NCBI GenBank assembly: GCA_035499415.1
Contig: DATJYV010000094.1
Location: forward strand, 1 to 7,810
Direction: 5' to 3'
Source of the DNA: DATJYV01 sp035499415
GTDB lineage: Bacteria > Bacteroidota > Ignavibacteria > UBA10030
Length of the DNA stretch: 7,810 nucleotides
Shown here: piece by piece, positions 1 to 6,119 of the stretch
How positions within the stretch are numbered: position 1 is the stretch's first letter
How the letters are laid out: each line of letters opens with the position of its first letter
Translations under genes and position numbers: made by a program
The notes under the pieces: generated by a model
Databases searched by the model: none
The model's input: the letters and a program-made list of their open reading frames with translations, nothing else
Told to the model about the DNA's origin: nothing

Positions 1-1182
1 GTCGATTCCGGAGGAGCCGGAGAGCTTCGAAACATCTATCTTAAAGGTTTCGGGGATCCCGACCTGACGACCAAGGACCTGGATAGTCTCGCGGCGGAGG
101 TGATGCGCTCGGGTTTGTCGTCGGTCACGGGAAATGTCGTGGCAGACAATACCTACTTCGACGACTCCTACTGGGGAAATGGATGGATGTGGGATGATGA
201 GCCGGATCCTGACGAGATGTTTATCAGCGCACTGTCTGTCAACAAGAATTGCGTTTTCGTGACCGTGACGCCGGGGACAATGGCCGGGGATTCTCTGAAG
301 GTTGCCATCGACCCGCCGACGTCGTACGTCACACTCCTGAACAATGGACGAACGGTGTCCGATAGCGTCCGCCAGCCGCTCCGCGTATCACGATTATTCA
401 AAGAGCGGCTCAATACCATCACCGTGAACGGGGAAATGAAGAACGATTCGTCATCCGTTCTCCGGGAGGAGCTCAGCGTTTGGAGGCCGGAGTTGTACGC
501 GGCACAGTTATTCAAAGAAGAACTTCAGAAGGCGGGAGTCGCGGTCGCGGGAAACGCCGTCGCAGGAGTCGTTCCGCCCAATGCGATACTCGAGGCCGAG
601 CACGTCTGGCCGATGGACTCCATGGTCGTCAACATGGACAAAGTGAGCGACAATTTATCCGCGGAGAACACCCTGAAAGTGATCGCGGCGGTGACGCTCG
701 GCCCACCCGGCAGCGACGCAGGCGGCATATTCGTCGTCCACCGATTTCTCTCATCGCTCGGCATCGACACGACGAAGTTTCTGATGGTTGACGGTTCAGG
801 GGTCTCCCATTACAATCTCCTGACGGCCGGGATTCTCGTTCAACTCCTGGATGCCATGGCGCACCGCGCAGACCTATTCCCCCTGTTCTGCGCTTCCCTT
901 CCGGTCGCGGGTGTCGACGGGACGCTCAAGGGCAGAATGAAAGGGACGATCGCCGAAGGAAATGTGCGCGCGAAAACGGGGACGATCAGCGCGACCAGCA
1001 CGCTGTCGGGATATGCGGTAACACGGGACACGGAGTTGCTCGCCTTCTCGATGATGATGCAGCATTTCATCGGGTCGGGGTCATCGGCCCGATTGGCCCA
1101 GGACCGGATCGCCGCCCTGCTCGCCAATTTCAGCCGGAGCCGCGTCTATCCGCTTGATTCCGCCTCGCAGGCACTGAAATGA
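1..1182 (+). CDS. dacB: PBP4-type D-alanyl-D-alanine carboxypeptidase/endopeptidase (peptidase S13), 5' end missing
   Basis: The frame is open from the first base, giving 393 residues; the start, signal peptide and catalytic SxxK motif lie upstream of the window. The visible part matches the S13/PBP4 family. It opens with a YLKGFGDPDLTTKDL stretch, like the family's YLxGxGDPxL, then the inserted domain (TGNVVADNTYFD, GWMWDDE, ISALSVNKNC). The second active-site motif SDN is at 646-654, the DGSGVSHYN segment at 790-816 and the third motif KTG at 973-981. Family members are periplasmic serine enzymes that trim the terminal D-Ala of peptidoglycan stem peptides or cut cross-links. No frameshift is seen, and both visible catalytic motifs are intact, so it should be active. 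The stop overlaps the next start as ATGA. A start at GTG 100 would remove conserved sequence, so it is not the true start. Family assignment is very sure; carboxypeptidase versus endopeptidase cannot be told. Confidence 0.93.
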   Translation, partial: VDSGGAGELRNIYLKGFGDPDLTTKDLDSLAAEVMRSGLSSVTGNVVADNTYFDDSYWGNGWMWDDEPDPDEMFISALSVNKNCVFVTVTPGTMAGDSLKVAIDPPTSYVTLLNNGRTVSDSVRQPLRVSRLFKERLNTITVNGEMKNDSSSVLREELSVWRPELYAAQLFKEELQKAGVAVAGNAVAGVVPPNAILEAEHVWPMDSMVVNMDKVSDNLSAENTLKVIAAVTLGPPGSDAGGIFVVHRFLSSLGIDTTKFLMVDGSGVSHYNLLTAGILVQLLDAMAHRADLFPLFCASLPVAGVDGTLKGRMKGTIAEGNVRAKTGTISATSTLSGYAVTRDTELLAFSMMMQHFIGSGSSARLAQDRIAALLANFSRSRVYPLDSASQALK

Positions 1183-2159
1183 AGCCGCTTATCTGCGCCG
1201 GTCTTGTTGCGATTTTTCTGTTCCACAGCGGGTTGCGGATAGGAGCTCCGCAGCGGACCGTCGCGTCAACAGATACGAGCGGCGACAAACGCACAAACAC
1301 GCCGTTTGACGGTGAACGGGCATACCAGTATCTTAAACGACAGACCGATTTCGGGGCCCGGGTGCCTGGTTCAAAAGCGCACGAGGAGTGCCTGCGATTC
1401 CTCACATCCGAGCTGAAGACGTTTGGAGGAATAGTGCGCGTTCAAACTTTTGCGTTCACTCAGCCCCGGCTCGGCCGGGTGATGCTTTCGAACATCATCG
1501 CGCAATACAGGCCGGCCGAGAGAAACCGGGTTGCCCTCACGGCGCACTGGGATTGCCGTCCATGGGCCGATGAGGACACCGATCCGGTAAAAAGGAAATC
1601 ACCGGTTCCGGGAGCGAACGACGGCGCGAGCGGGGTTGCTGTTCTGACGGAACTCGCCCGGGAGATCGCCGGAGACACCACGTGCGCCGGAGTCGACGTG
1701 GTGCTGTTCGACGGGGAAGATATGGGAACGCGGGGCACGCTCAAGTCCTGGTGCACGGGCTCAAAGTATTTTGCGGCTCATCTCCCGCATGGCTTTGCTC
1801 CCAGGTTCGCCATCAACCTCGACATGGTCGGAGATACGTATCTGTCCATCCCCCGCGAGAGAAATTCAGACCGCTACGCCCACGACGTCATGAACCTGGT
1901 CTTTTCCACGGCAAAGCAGATCCATGCGAGCGCTTTTGTCGATGTTCCGGGCGAGGAAATATACGACGACCATGTGCCGCTGAACGAAGCGGGGATTAAG
2001 GCGATCGACTTGATCGATTTCAACTATGTCAATCCACAGCTGAACTACTGGCATACGGTGGAGGATACACCCGACAAATGCAGCGCAGAAAGTCTTGGAG
2101 AGGTGGGGACTGTACTCTTCACAATCATCCACAACATTCATCGGAAGGGGACACCATGA
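1179..2159 (+). CDS. Secreted M28-family zinc enzyme, glutaminyl-peptide cyclotransferase-like
   Basis: This is a 326-residue protein with an N-terminal hydrophobic stretch (about residues 2-18) that looks like a signal peptide or anchor; no lipobox is seen, so the site is probably periplasmic. The M28 core is complete: AHWDCRPWAD (122-131), GANDGASG (146-153) with zinc ligand D148, LFDGEDMG (176-183) with catalytic E180 and ligand D181, NLDMVGD (213-219), DDHVPL (263-268) and NYWHT (289-293) with ligand H292. The single-zinc layout and the DDHVPL and WHT motifs match glutaminyl cyclases, which convert N-terminal Gln to pyroglutamate, better than they match aminopeptidases. D215, H265, W291 and H292 correspond to positions of the human enzyme known to matter, by motif matching from memory. 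The start ATG overlaps the upstream stop by 4 bases, and the gene ends in another ATGA overlap. Aminopeptidase activity remains the alternative. Confidence 0.88.
   Translation: MKPLICAGLVAIFLFHSGLRIGAPQRTVASTDTSGDKRTNTPFDGERAYQYLKRQTDFGARVPGSKAHEECLRFLTSELKTFGGIVRVQTFAFTQPRLGRVMLSNIIAQYRPAERNRVALTAHWDCRPWADEDTDPVKRKSPVPGANDGASGVAVLTELAREIAGDTTCAGVDVVLFDGEDMGTRGTLKSWCTGSKYFAAHLPHGFAPRFAINLDMVGDTYLSIPRERNSDRYAHDVMNLVFSTAKQIHASAFVDVPGEEIYDDHVPLNEAGIKAIDLIDFNYVNPQLNYWHTVEDTPDKCSAESLGEVGTVLFTIIHNIHRKGTP
2143..2150 (+). promoter_or_regulatory. Ribosome binding site for the four-helix membrane protein
   Basis: The purine run GGAAGGGG lies five bases before ATG 2156. It is the clearest Shine-Dalgarno sequence in the + strand operon and fixes the start of the next gene at 2156, although the frame stays open upstream to 2078. 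Confidence 0.65.
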
Positions 2160-2830
2160 ATCAGAATTCCTCAGTAACACCGTTCGGATTCTATGAGACG
2201 CTCCGGATTTTCGTGACGGGATATTATTTCACGACACTTCTCATGATCCTGCTCCAGGCACTCACGCTCAATTATATCCCTGCCATACCGCGGTTCTCGT
2301 TCTGGGTCTGGTTCATCTTCATCACGCTGATTTCGGGCATCACCATGTACGCCCAGGAGTCGGCAAAATACCGGAAGGCCTTCAAACTCAATCAACCGAG
2401 CGCGTATCTGCAGGCCAAAGCGCGCCTCGGCCCCGACGCCGAGCCGCTGAGCGACGACGAGGCACGCCGGCTCTATTTCTACATCCTCAACACGTTCGTC
2501 CCACAGACATTCCACGATAAAATTTCATACTTCGGGTTGGTCTATTATCTCATGACCCAGATTCGCCGTTCTTCTCTCTGGTTTGCCGTGGTTGCGTCGG
2601 GCGCAATCGCGGTAAAATTCATCCTGGGCTCACAGCTGGTCGAGATGAAGGGGCTCGTCGGGTACGCATTTGTCCTCTGGATCTTGTATGCCCTGAATGC
2701 GATGTCCAACAAGGCCGACCGCAAGATGCAGGAGAATTATCAGGACCAGATTTTCTGGCTTCAGATGAATGATGATATCGTGAAGAACGCGCTCAAGCGA
2801 CGGCACACCTACCTCAAACAATCCCGGTAG
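2156..2830 (+). CDS. Unrecognised four-helix inner-membrane protein
   Basis: I do not recognise this 224-residue protein. Hydrophobic segments suggest four membrane helices, at about residues 16-39, 46-66, 141-160 and 167-184, arranged as two hairpins. A loop of some 75 residues between helices 2 and 3 is polar (KYRKAFKLNQPSAYLQAKAR, then an acidic LSDDEARRLYFY). The C-terminal tail of about 40 residues is charged (SNKADRKMQENYQDQ and a basic end KRRHTYLKQSR). Basic residues flank the ends of the hairpins, so by the positive-inside rule both termini and the middle loop are probably cytoplasmic. No catalytic motif, signal peptide or known fold signature is seen. The start is set by the ribosome binding site and the ATGA overlap with the M28 gene; the longer start at 2078 would run through that gene's conserved end. 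The stop overlaps the prmA start by one base. The protein is surely real, with function unknown. Confidence 0.85.
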   Translation: MNQNSSVTPFGFYETLRIFVTGYYFTTLLMILLQALTLNYIPAIPRFSFWVWFIFITLISGITMYAQESAKYRKAFKLNQPSAYLQAKARLGPDAEPLSDDEARRLYFYILNTFVPQTFHDKISYFGLVYYLMTQIRRSSLWFAVVASGAIAVKFILGSQLVEMKGLVGYAFVLWILYALNAMSNKADRKMQENYQDQIFWLQMNDDIVKNALKRRHTYLKQSR

Positions 2831-3693
2831 TGGGCACGCGACGCTGGAGACGGGTGACGGTTTGGACCCCGCCGCCATTCCAGGACCTCCTCGTCGGCAT
2901 TCTTTCTCCGCTCGGCTTCCGGGGGTTCGCGCAGCGGCATGACTCGATGGACTGCTACATCGAGGACCGGCTCTGGGATCCAGGGCTCGCAGCAGCATTG
3001 AGGAGGCGCGTCGCGAATTTCTCCGCGCACCTGCCGACCGGCCCTGTCCGCATTCGCACCTTCGTGTTCCGCGAACGAAACTGGAATGCGGCATGGGAAC
3101 GACAAATCCGGCCAGTCCGTGCGGCGCGAGGAATCACCATCTCCCCGCCGCGGAAAAATGCCCGGCGTCGGGGAGCCCGCGGAATCTTTCTGACCATCAA
3201 GCCCCAGATGTCGTTCGGCACCGGTCACCACGAAACCACACGGCTCTGTCTTCAACTGCTCGAAAAGCATCTCCGCCCCGAGACGCGGGTTTTGGACATT
3301 GGCACGGGTACGGGTATCCTCGCCATCGCCGCAGCGAAGCTCGGCGCGCGCGAGGTCATTGCGGTGGACATCGACGAATGGTCGATCCGTAATGCCGCGG
3401 AAAACATTGCACGCAACCGCGTCCGGATTCGCGTGAAGCTTCGCCGCCAGCGGGCGGATACCCTGACCACCGGCTCGTTCGGCCTTATTGCCTGCAACCT
3501 TGATTATGCGACGATATCGGTCGCGCTCCGGAGAATTTCACGCCGACTGGTGCGCGCAGGCATTCTGATTCTCTCCGGTCTTCTCAGAGAGGATATTCCC
3601 CTCCTTCTCCCGTCATTCCGTCTTTCAGGCCTCGCCCCCGTCGAAGTCCGGCACGAGAATGAATGGGTCGCTCTTGCCCTGGTCAAAGTCTGA
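2830..3693 (+). CDS. prmA: Ribosomal protein L11 methyltransferase (PrmA-like)
   Basis: The 287-residue protein starts with GTG. PrmA uses S-adenosylmethionine to methylate lysines and the N-terminus of ribosomal protein L11. Visible signs are NWNAAWERQIRPVR (84-97) in the linker, KPQMSFGTGHHETT (124-137), motif I VLDIGTGTGILA (154-165), VIAVDIDE (176-183) with an acidic SAM-ribose position, CNLDYATI (222-229) where PrmA normally has a NILA-type motif, and the closing HENEWVALAL (275-284). Length is normal for the family. Oddities are the loss of the NILA consensus apart from the Asn, and an unusually arginine-rich surface, notably RKNARRRGARG (108-118) and VRIRVKLRRQR (198-208). Start: GTG 2830 shares a base with the upstream TAG, and Trp6 sits about where the family's N-terminal Trp lies; GTG 2854 is an alternative. 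The family call is firm, and L11 as substrate is likely but inferred. Confidence 0.9.
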   Translation: MGTRRWRRVTVWTPPPFQDLLVGILSPLGFRGFAQRHDSMDCYIEDRLWDPGLAAALRRRVANFSAHLPTGPVRIRTFVFRERNWNAAWERQIRPVRAARGITISPPRKNARRRGARGIFLTIKPQMSFGTGHHETTRLCLQLLEKHLRPETRVLDIGTGTGILAIAAAKLGAREVIAVDIDEWSIRNAAENIARNRVRIRVKLRRQRADTLTTGSFGLIACNLDYATISVALRRISRRLVRAGILILSGLLREDIPLLLPSFRLSGLAPVEVRHENEWVALALVKV

Positions 3694-4640
3694 TGCGCAT
3701 TGCGGCAATCGACATCGGAACCAATACAATCCTGATGGTGATTGGCGAGATGGACGAAGATGGAGGCCTCCGTATCCTCCGGGACGAGCATGCGGTCGTG
3801 CGCCTCGGCGAAGGAGTGGACATTGAGAAACGCATTCGAGACGGCGCTCTCGACCGCGCACTCGACTGCTTGAAACAGTACAAGATATTGGCCGGGACGC
3901 TGCACGTCGACGCGTTCGCGGCCTGCGGCACGAGCGCCCTGCGTGACGCATCCAATCGCGATGAGGTGCTTCGCCGCGTCAAAGCAGAGACCGGACTGTC
4001 GATCCGTGTGCTCGACGGCAACCGTGAAGCCGACCTCACCTATCTCGGCACGGTCGACGAGTTTCTTGAGAGGGAGAAATCGCGGGGGTTTATCGTCCTC
4101 GATATCGGCGGAGGGAGCACAGAATTGACGCGTGGATCAGGAAGCGTGCCGTCGGCGAGAGAAAGTATCGACATTGGGTCCGTTCGCCTCACGGAACGAT
4201 ATCTCAAAACGTCGCCTCCCGCCGCGGACTCTCTGGAGGCCGCAAGGGCCGAGATTCGGAAGCGGACCGCTCTTATCACCCCGGTACCCGCCGGTACCCG
4301 TCTCATCGGAGTCGCGGGGACCTTGACGACGCTGGCAGCCATCGACCTGGGCTTGTATCCTTACGACAGGGAAGCCGTAAGCGGACACGTTCTTTCACTC
4401 CAATCCATCCGACGATCATTCGAGCTGCTCCGCTCCAAGACCGTGGCAGAGATCCGGGCGATCCCTCAAATCCTGCCTCAACGGGCCGACATCATTTTTG
4501 CCGGGACCCTGATTCTGACTGAGATGATGGAGAGACTCAAAGCCGTCGAAATAACGGTGAGCGACCGCGGGTTACGGTTCGGGATCCTTTTGGAGGAGTT
4601 CCGGCGGCAGAGAAGCGCGGAGAAAGAGAAGCTCAGATAG
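3693..4640 (+). CDS. ppx: Exopolyphosphatase / guanosine pentaphosphate phosphatase, short Ppx/GppA form
   Basis: The 315-residue protein has the two-lobed ASKHA fold of Ppx/GppA without the C-terminal HD-like domain of the long E. coli enzyme. Motifs are AIDIGTNT (5-12), GTSALRDASN (79-88), DGNREADLTYLG (108-119), VLDIGGGSTE (135-144) which forms the phosphate loop, IDIGSVRLTERY (159-170), GVAGTLTTLA (206-215), LPQRADIIFAG (261-271) and SDRGLRFG (290-297). Family members cut terminal phosphate from polyphosphate or convert pppGpp to ppGpp in the cytoplasm. E112 fits the usual catalytic Glu, although the neighbouring acidic positions of the typical EEEA/EEA segment are replaced by Asn-Arg. 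I chose ATG 3693, which overlaps the prmA stop as TGATG; an ATG ten codons earlier adds nothing like the family N-terminus. Which of the two substrates is used cannot be decided from sequence. Confidence 0.9.
   Translation: MRIAAIDIGTNTILMVIGEMDEDGGLRILRDEHAVVRLGEGVDIEKRIRDGALDRALDCLKQYKILAGTLHVDAFAACGTSALRDASNRDEVLRRVKAETGLSIRVLDGNREADLTYLGTVDEFLEREKSRGFIVLDIGGGSTELTRGSGSVPSARESIDIGSVRLTERYLKTSPPAADSLEAARAEIRKRTALITPVPAGTRLIGVAGTLTTLAAIDLGLYPYDREAVSGHVLSLQSIRRSFELLRSKTVAEIRAIPQILPQRADIIFAGTLILTEMMERLKAVEITVSDRGLRFGILLEEFRRQRSAEKEKLR
4281..4300 (+). repeat. Perfect 10-base tandem duplication inside the ppx gene
   Basis: CCGGTACCCG occurs twice back to back (4281-4290 and 4291-4300). It encodes part of the turn TPVPAGTR just before the GVAGT motif. 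Since 10 is not a multiple of three, loss or gain of one copy would shift the frame; the present copy number leaves the frame intact. Confidence 0.9.
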
Positions 4641-4663
4641 AAGGACGGAAGCGGGAGGGTCCG

Positions 4664-5830
4664 CTAATGAGCCGATACGGGCTGCATGTTCGCGACGACC
4701 TGCTTGAGGGCGGCAACGGCAAATTCGAGGTCTTGCTCCGTTGTGCTTCGACCGAGCGAGAAGCGAATTGTTGCGCGCGCGGTCTTGGGATCGCGTCCCA
4801 TGGCCAGGAGGACATGGGAGGGCTCCATACTTCCCGAGGAGCAGGCAGAACCGCTTGTCACAGCGACACCCTGAAGGTCCATCCCCATGATGAGCGCTTC
4901 GCCGTCGACGTTGGAGAGTTTTGAATCGAATGAGACGCTGACAATATTCGGAAGGCAGTTGGCCGGGTCGCCGTTGAAAATGGCCCCCTCAAAGCCGGCT
5001 GAAATCCTCCCCCGAAGGAATTCACCAAGAGTCCTGAACTTCGCATTATCCTGTTCCATCCGCTCGCGACAAAGGGAGACCGCCTTGGCAAACCCAACCG
5101 CAAGCGGAACGTTTTCCGTCCCTGCCCGTCGGTTACTCTCCTGTGCGCCGCCCTTCAAGAATGCTTCGAGCTTCGTCCCTTTTCTGATGTAGATCGCCCC
5201 GATCCCCTTCGGCCCGTAGATCTTGTGTGCTGAAAAGGCCATCAGGTCGACGTTCATCGTCCGGGCATCGATGGGAACCTTCCCCAATGTCTGGACTGTA
5301 TCCGAGTGGACCGCAACGCCTTTGTCGTGCGCACATCTGCCGATCTCCTCGATGGGCTGGATGGTGCCGACTTCGTTGTTCGCGTGCATGATGGAGACGA
5401 GAGCGGTTTTCGCCGTCAGGGAGTTCCGCACGTCCGAGACGCTCACTCGGCCAAAGCGATCCACGGGGAGAACGGTCAAGCTTGCACCGCGGGCCCTGAG
5501 GGCCTCTGCCGCGTGAAGGACCGCGTGATGTTCGACGGAACTCGTGATGACGTGTTTACGGTCCGTATCCGAGACGGCAGCGTAAATACCCGCGACCGCA
5601 TGATTGTCCGCCTCCGTCCCTCCGCTTGTGAAGTACACTTCGTCATATCGTGCGCCGATGAATTTCGCAATCTCTTCCCGGCTTTCTTCCAGGGCGAGCT
5701 TTGCCCGGCGGCCAAACGAGTGGACGGACGACGCATTCCCGAAGTTTTCCAGGAAATGCGGCCGCATTGCTTCGTAGACTTCAGGAGCGAGTGGAGTCGT
5801 TGCGCTGTGGTCGAGGTAAACGTGTTGCAT
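4664..5830 (-). CDS. Cysteine desulfurase, NifS/IscS type (class V aminotransferase fold)
   Basis: The 388-residue PLP enzyme removes sulfur from L-cysteine as an enzyme-bound persulfide for Fe-S clusters, tRNA thiolation and other thio-cofactors. Visible motifs are YLDHSATTP (5-13), TSGGTEADN (68-76), SSVEHHAVL (97-105) with H101 stacking on PLP, HANNEVGTIQP (149-159), HSDTVQTLGK (175-184) with D177 and Q180, SAHKIYGPKG (200-209) with PLP lysine K203, RAGTEN (235-240), SGSACSSGSMEPSHVL (326-341) with catalytic C330, and IRFSLGR (355-361). The Cys-loop EPSHVL is NifS-like; HSDTVQ is a mild variant of the usual HTDAVQ. All key residues are present. No IscU, IscA or MnmA neighbour is visible, so the sulfur acceptor is unknown and I give no symbol. 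It stands alone, convergent with ppx, 23 bases between stops. ATG 5828-5830 gives the exact family N-terminus but has no Shine-Dalgarno sequence. Confidence 0.96.
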   Translation of the reverse strand: MQHVYLDHSATTPLAPEVYEAMRPHFLENFGNASSVHSFGRRAKLALEESREEIAKFIGARYDEVYFTSGGTEADNHAVAGIYAAVSDTDRKHVITSSVEHHAVLHAAEALRARGASLTVLPVDRFGRVSVSDVRNSLTAKTALVSIMHANNEVGTIQPIEEIGRCAHDKGVAVHSDTVQTLGKVPIDARTMNVDLMAFSAHKIYGPKGIGAIYIRKGTKLEAFLKGGAQESNRRAGTENVPLAVGFAKAVSLCRERMEQDNAKFRTLGEFLRGRISAGFEGAIFNGDPANCLPNIVSVSFDSKLSNVDGEALIMGMDLQGVAVTSGSACSSGSMEPSHVLLAMGRDPKTARATIRFSLGRSTTEQDLEFAVAALKQVVANMQPVSAH

Positions 5831-5835
5831 GAAAA

Positions 5836-5864
5836 AAGATAGGACGAAATGGAGGGAAAAGCAA
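5836..5864 (-). promoter_or_regulatory. Candidate sigma-70-type promoter of the cysteine desulfurase gene, possibly leaderless
   Basis: Read on the - strand, TTGCTT (5859-5864) and TATCTT (5836-5841) are separated by exactly 17 bases, the standard spacing. They match TTGACA at three and TATAAT at four positions, so the match is only moderate. The -10 box ends five bases before the ATG at 5830, so transcription would start at or within a base or two of the start codon. Confidence 0.3.
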
Positions 5865-5886
5865 TGATCCGGGAGGGGGTCTCATC

Positions 5887-5963
5887 GGTGAAGAGTGAAG
5901 CACGAATGGTGACGGGCGAAGAGCGAAATGCAAAAATGAAGGATGAGGATAAAGAGGGTGACA
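5887..5963. repeat. Degenerate 7-base tandem repeat, consensus RGYGAAG
   Basis: From 5887 the + strand splits cleanly into consecutive heptamers: GGTGAAG, AGTGAAG, CACGAAT, GGTGACG, GGCGAAG, AGCGAAA, TGCAAAA. After a one-base phase slip, weaker units follow: AATGAAG (5935-5941), GATGAGG (5942-5948), ATAAAGA (5949-5955), then GGTGACA (5957-5963). The first seven units keep purine or near-purine at position 1, G (once A) at 2, a pyrimidine at 3, and A at 5. It begins 57 bases upstream of the desulfurase start codon. Heptameric short tandemly repeated sequences are known from cyanobacteria; whether this is the same sort of element is inference. Confidence 0.65.
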
Positions 5964-6119
5964 AGTAAAAAAGGAGAGCCGTGAAGCCATGCGCGGGCGA
6001 GAACCTTGATTGGCGGCAGCCCGTGGCATCGTCAAATAGTTCTCAACAATCCGTTCCTTTCAATTATTGCGCCTCCCCACTCACCTTCGATCGTTACCAT
6101 GTACTATCAACGAGCTCAG

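Larger units (their letters stand above)
5831..6119. other. Non-coding gap between the cysteine desulfurase gene and the sigma-factor cassette
   Basis: These 289 bases separate the start of the desulfurase gene from the end of the Spy-like gene, both on the - strand. The left half is strongly purine-rich on the + strand and holds the candidate promoter and the 7-base repeat. The right half (about 5966-6119) has mixed composition and no convincing gene: short open frames here lack family resemblance and ribosome binding sites. A 6-base inverted repeat, GAGAAC (5999-6004) and GTTCTC (6039-6044), with a further TTGA/TCAA pair inside, encloses a long loop and has no T tract, so I do not call it a terminator. 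No tRNA or other RNA gene is seen. Confidence 0.6.

Noticed and set aside
1..99. True start of the carboxypeptidase at GTG 100
   Set aside because: The frame is open from base 1 and bases 1-99 encode conserved family sequence (YLKGFGDP), so the gene starts outside the window.
1360..1385. GGTTCAAA-like T-loop as a sign of a tRNA
   Set aside because: It lies within the conserved coding sequence of the M28 gene, and no acceptor or anticodon stem can be formed around it.
2078..2155. Longer N-terminus for the four-helix membrane protein
   Set aside because: It would overlap 82 bases of the M28 gene, adds a basic non-hydrophobic stretch, and ignores the good ribosome binding site before ATG 2156.
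5306..5842. Open frame of 178 codons on the + strand antisense to the desulfurase gene
   Set aside because: It mirrors the codons of a clearly real gene, shows no family motif and has no ribosome binding site.
5476..6035. Two - strand open frames running through the desulfurase start and the heptamer repeat
   Set aside because: Their sequence is low-complexity (Pro, Ser, Phe, His) produced by the pyrimidine-rich repeat, and they overlap the desulfurase gene in another frame.
5999..6044. Inverted repeat as a terminator for the sigma cassette
   Set aside because: The arms are six bases with a 34-base loop and no T tract; such a match is expected by chance.
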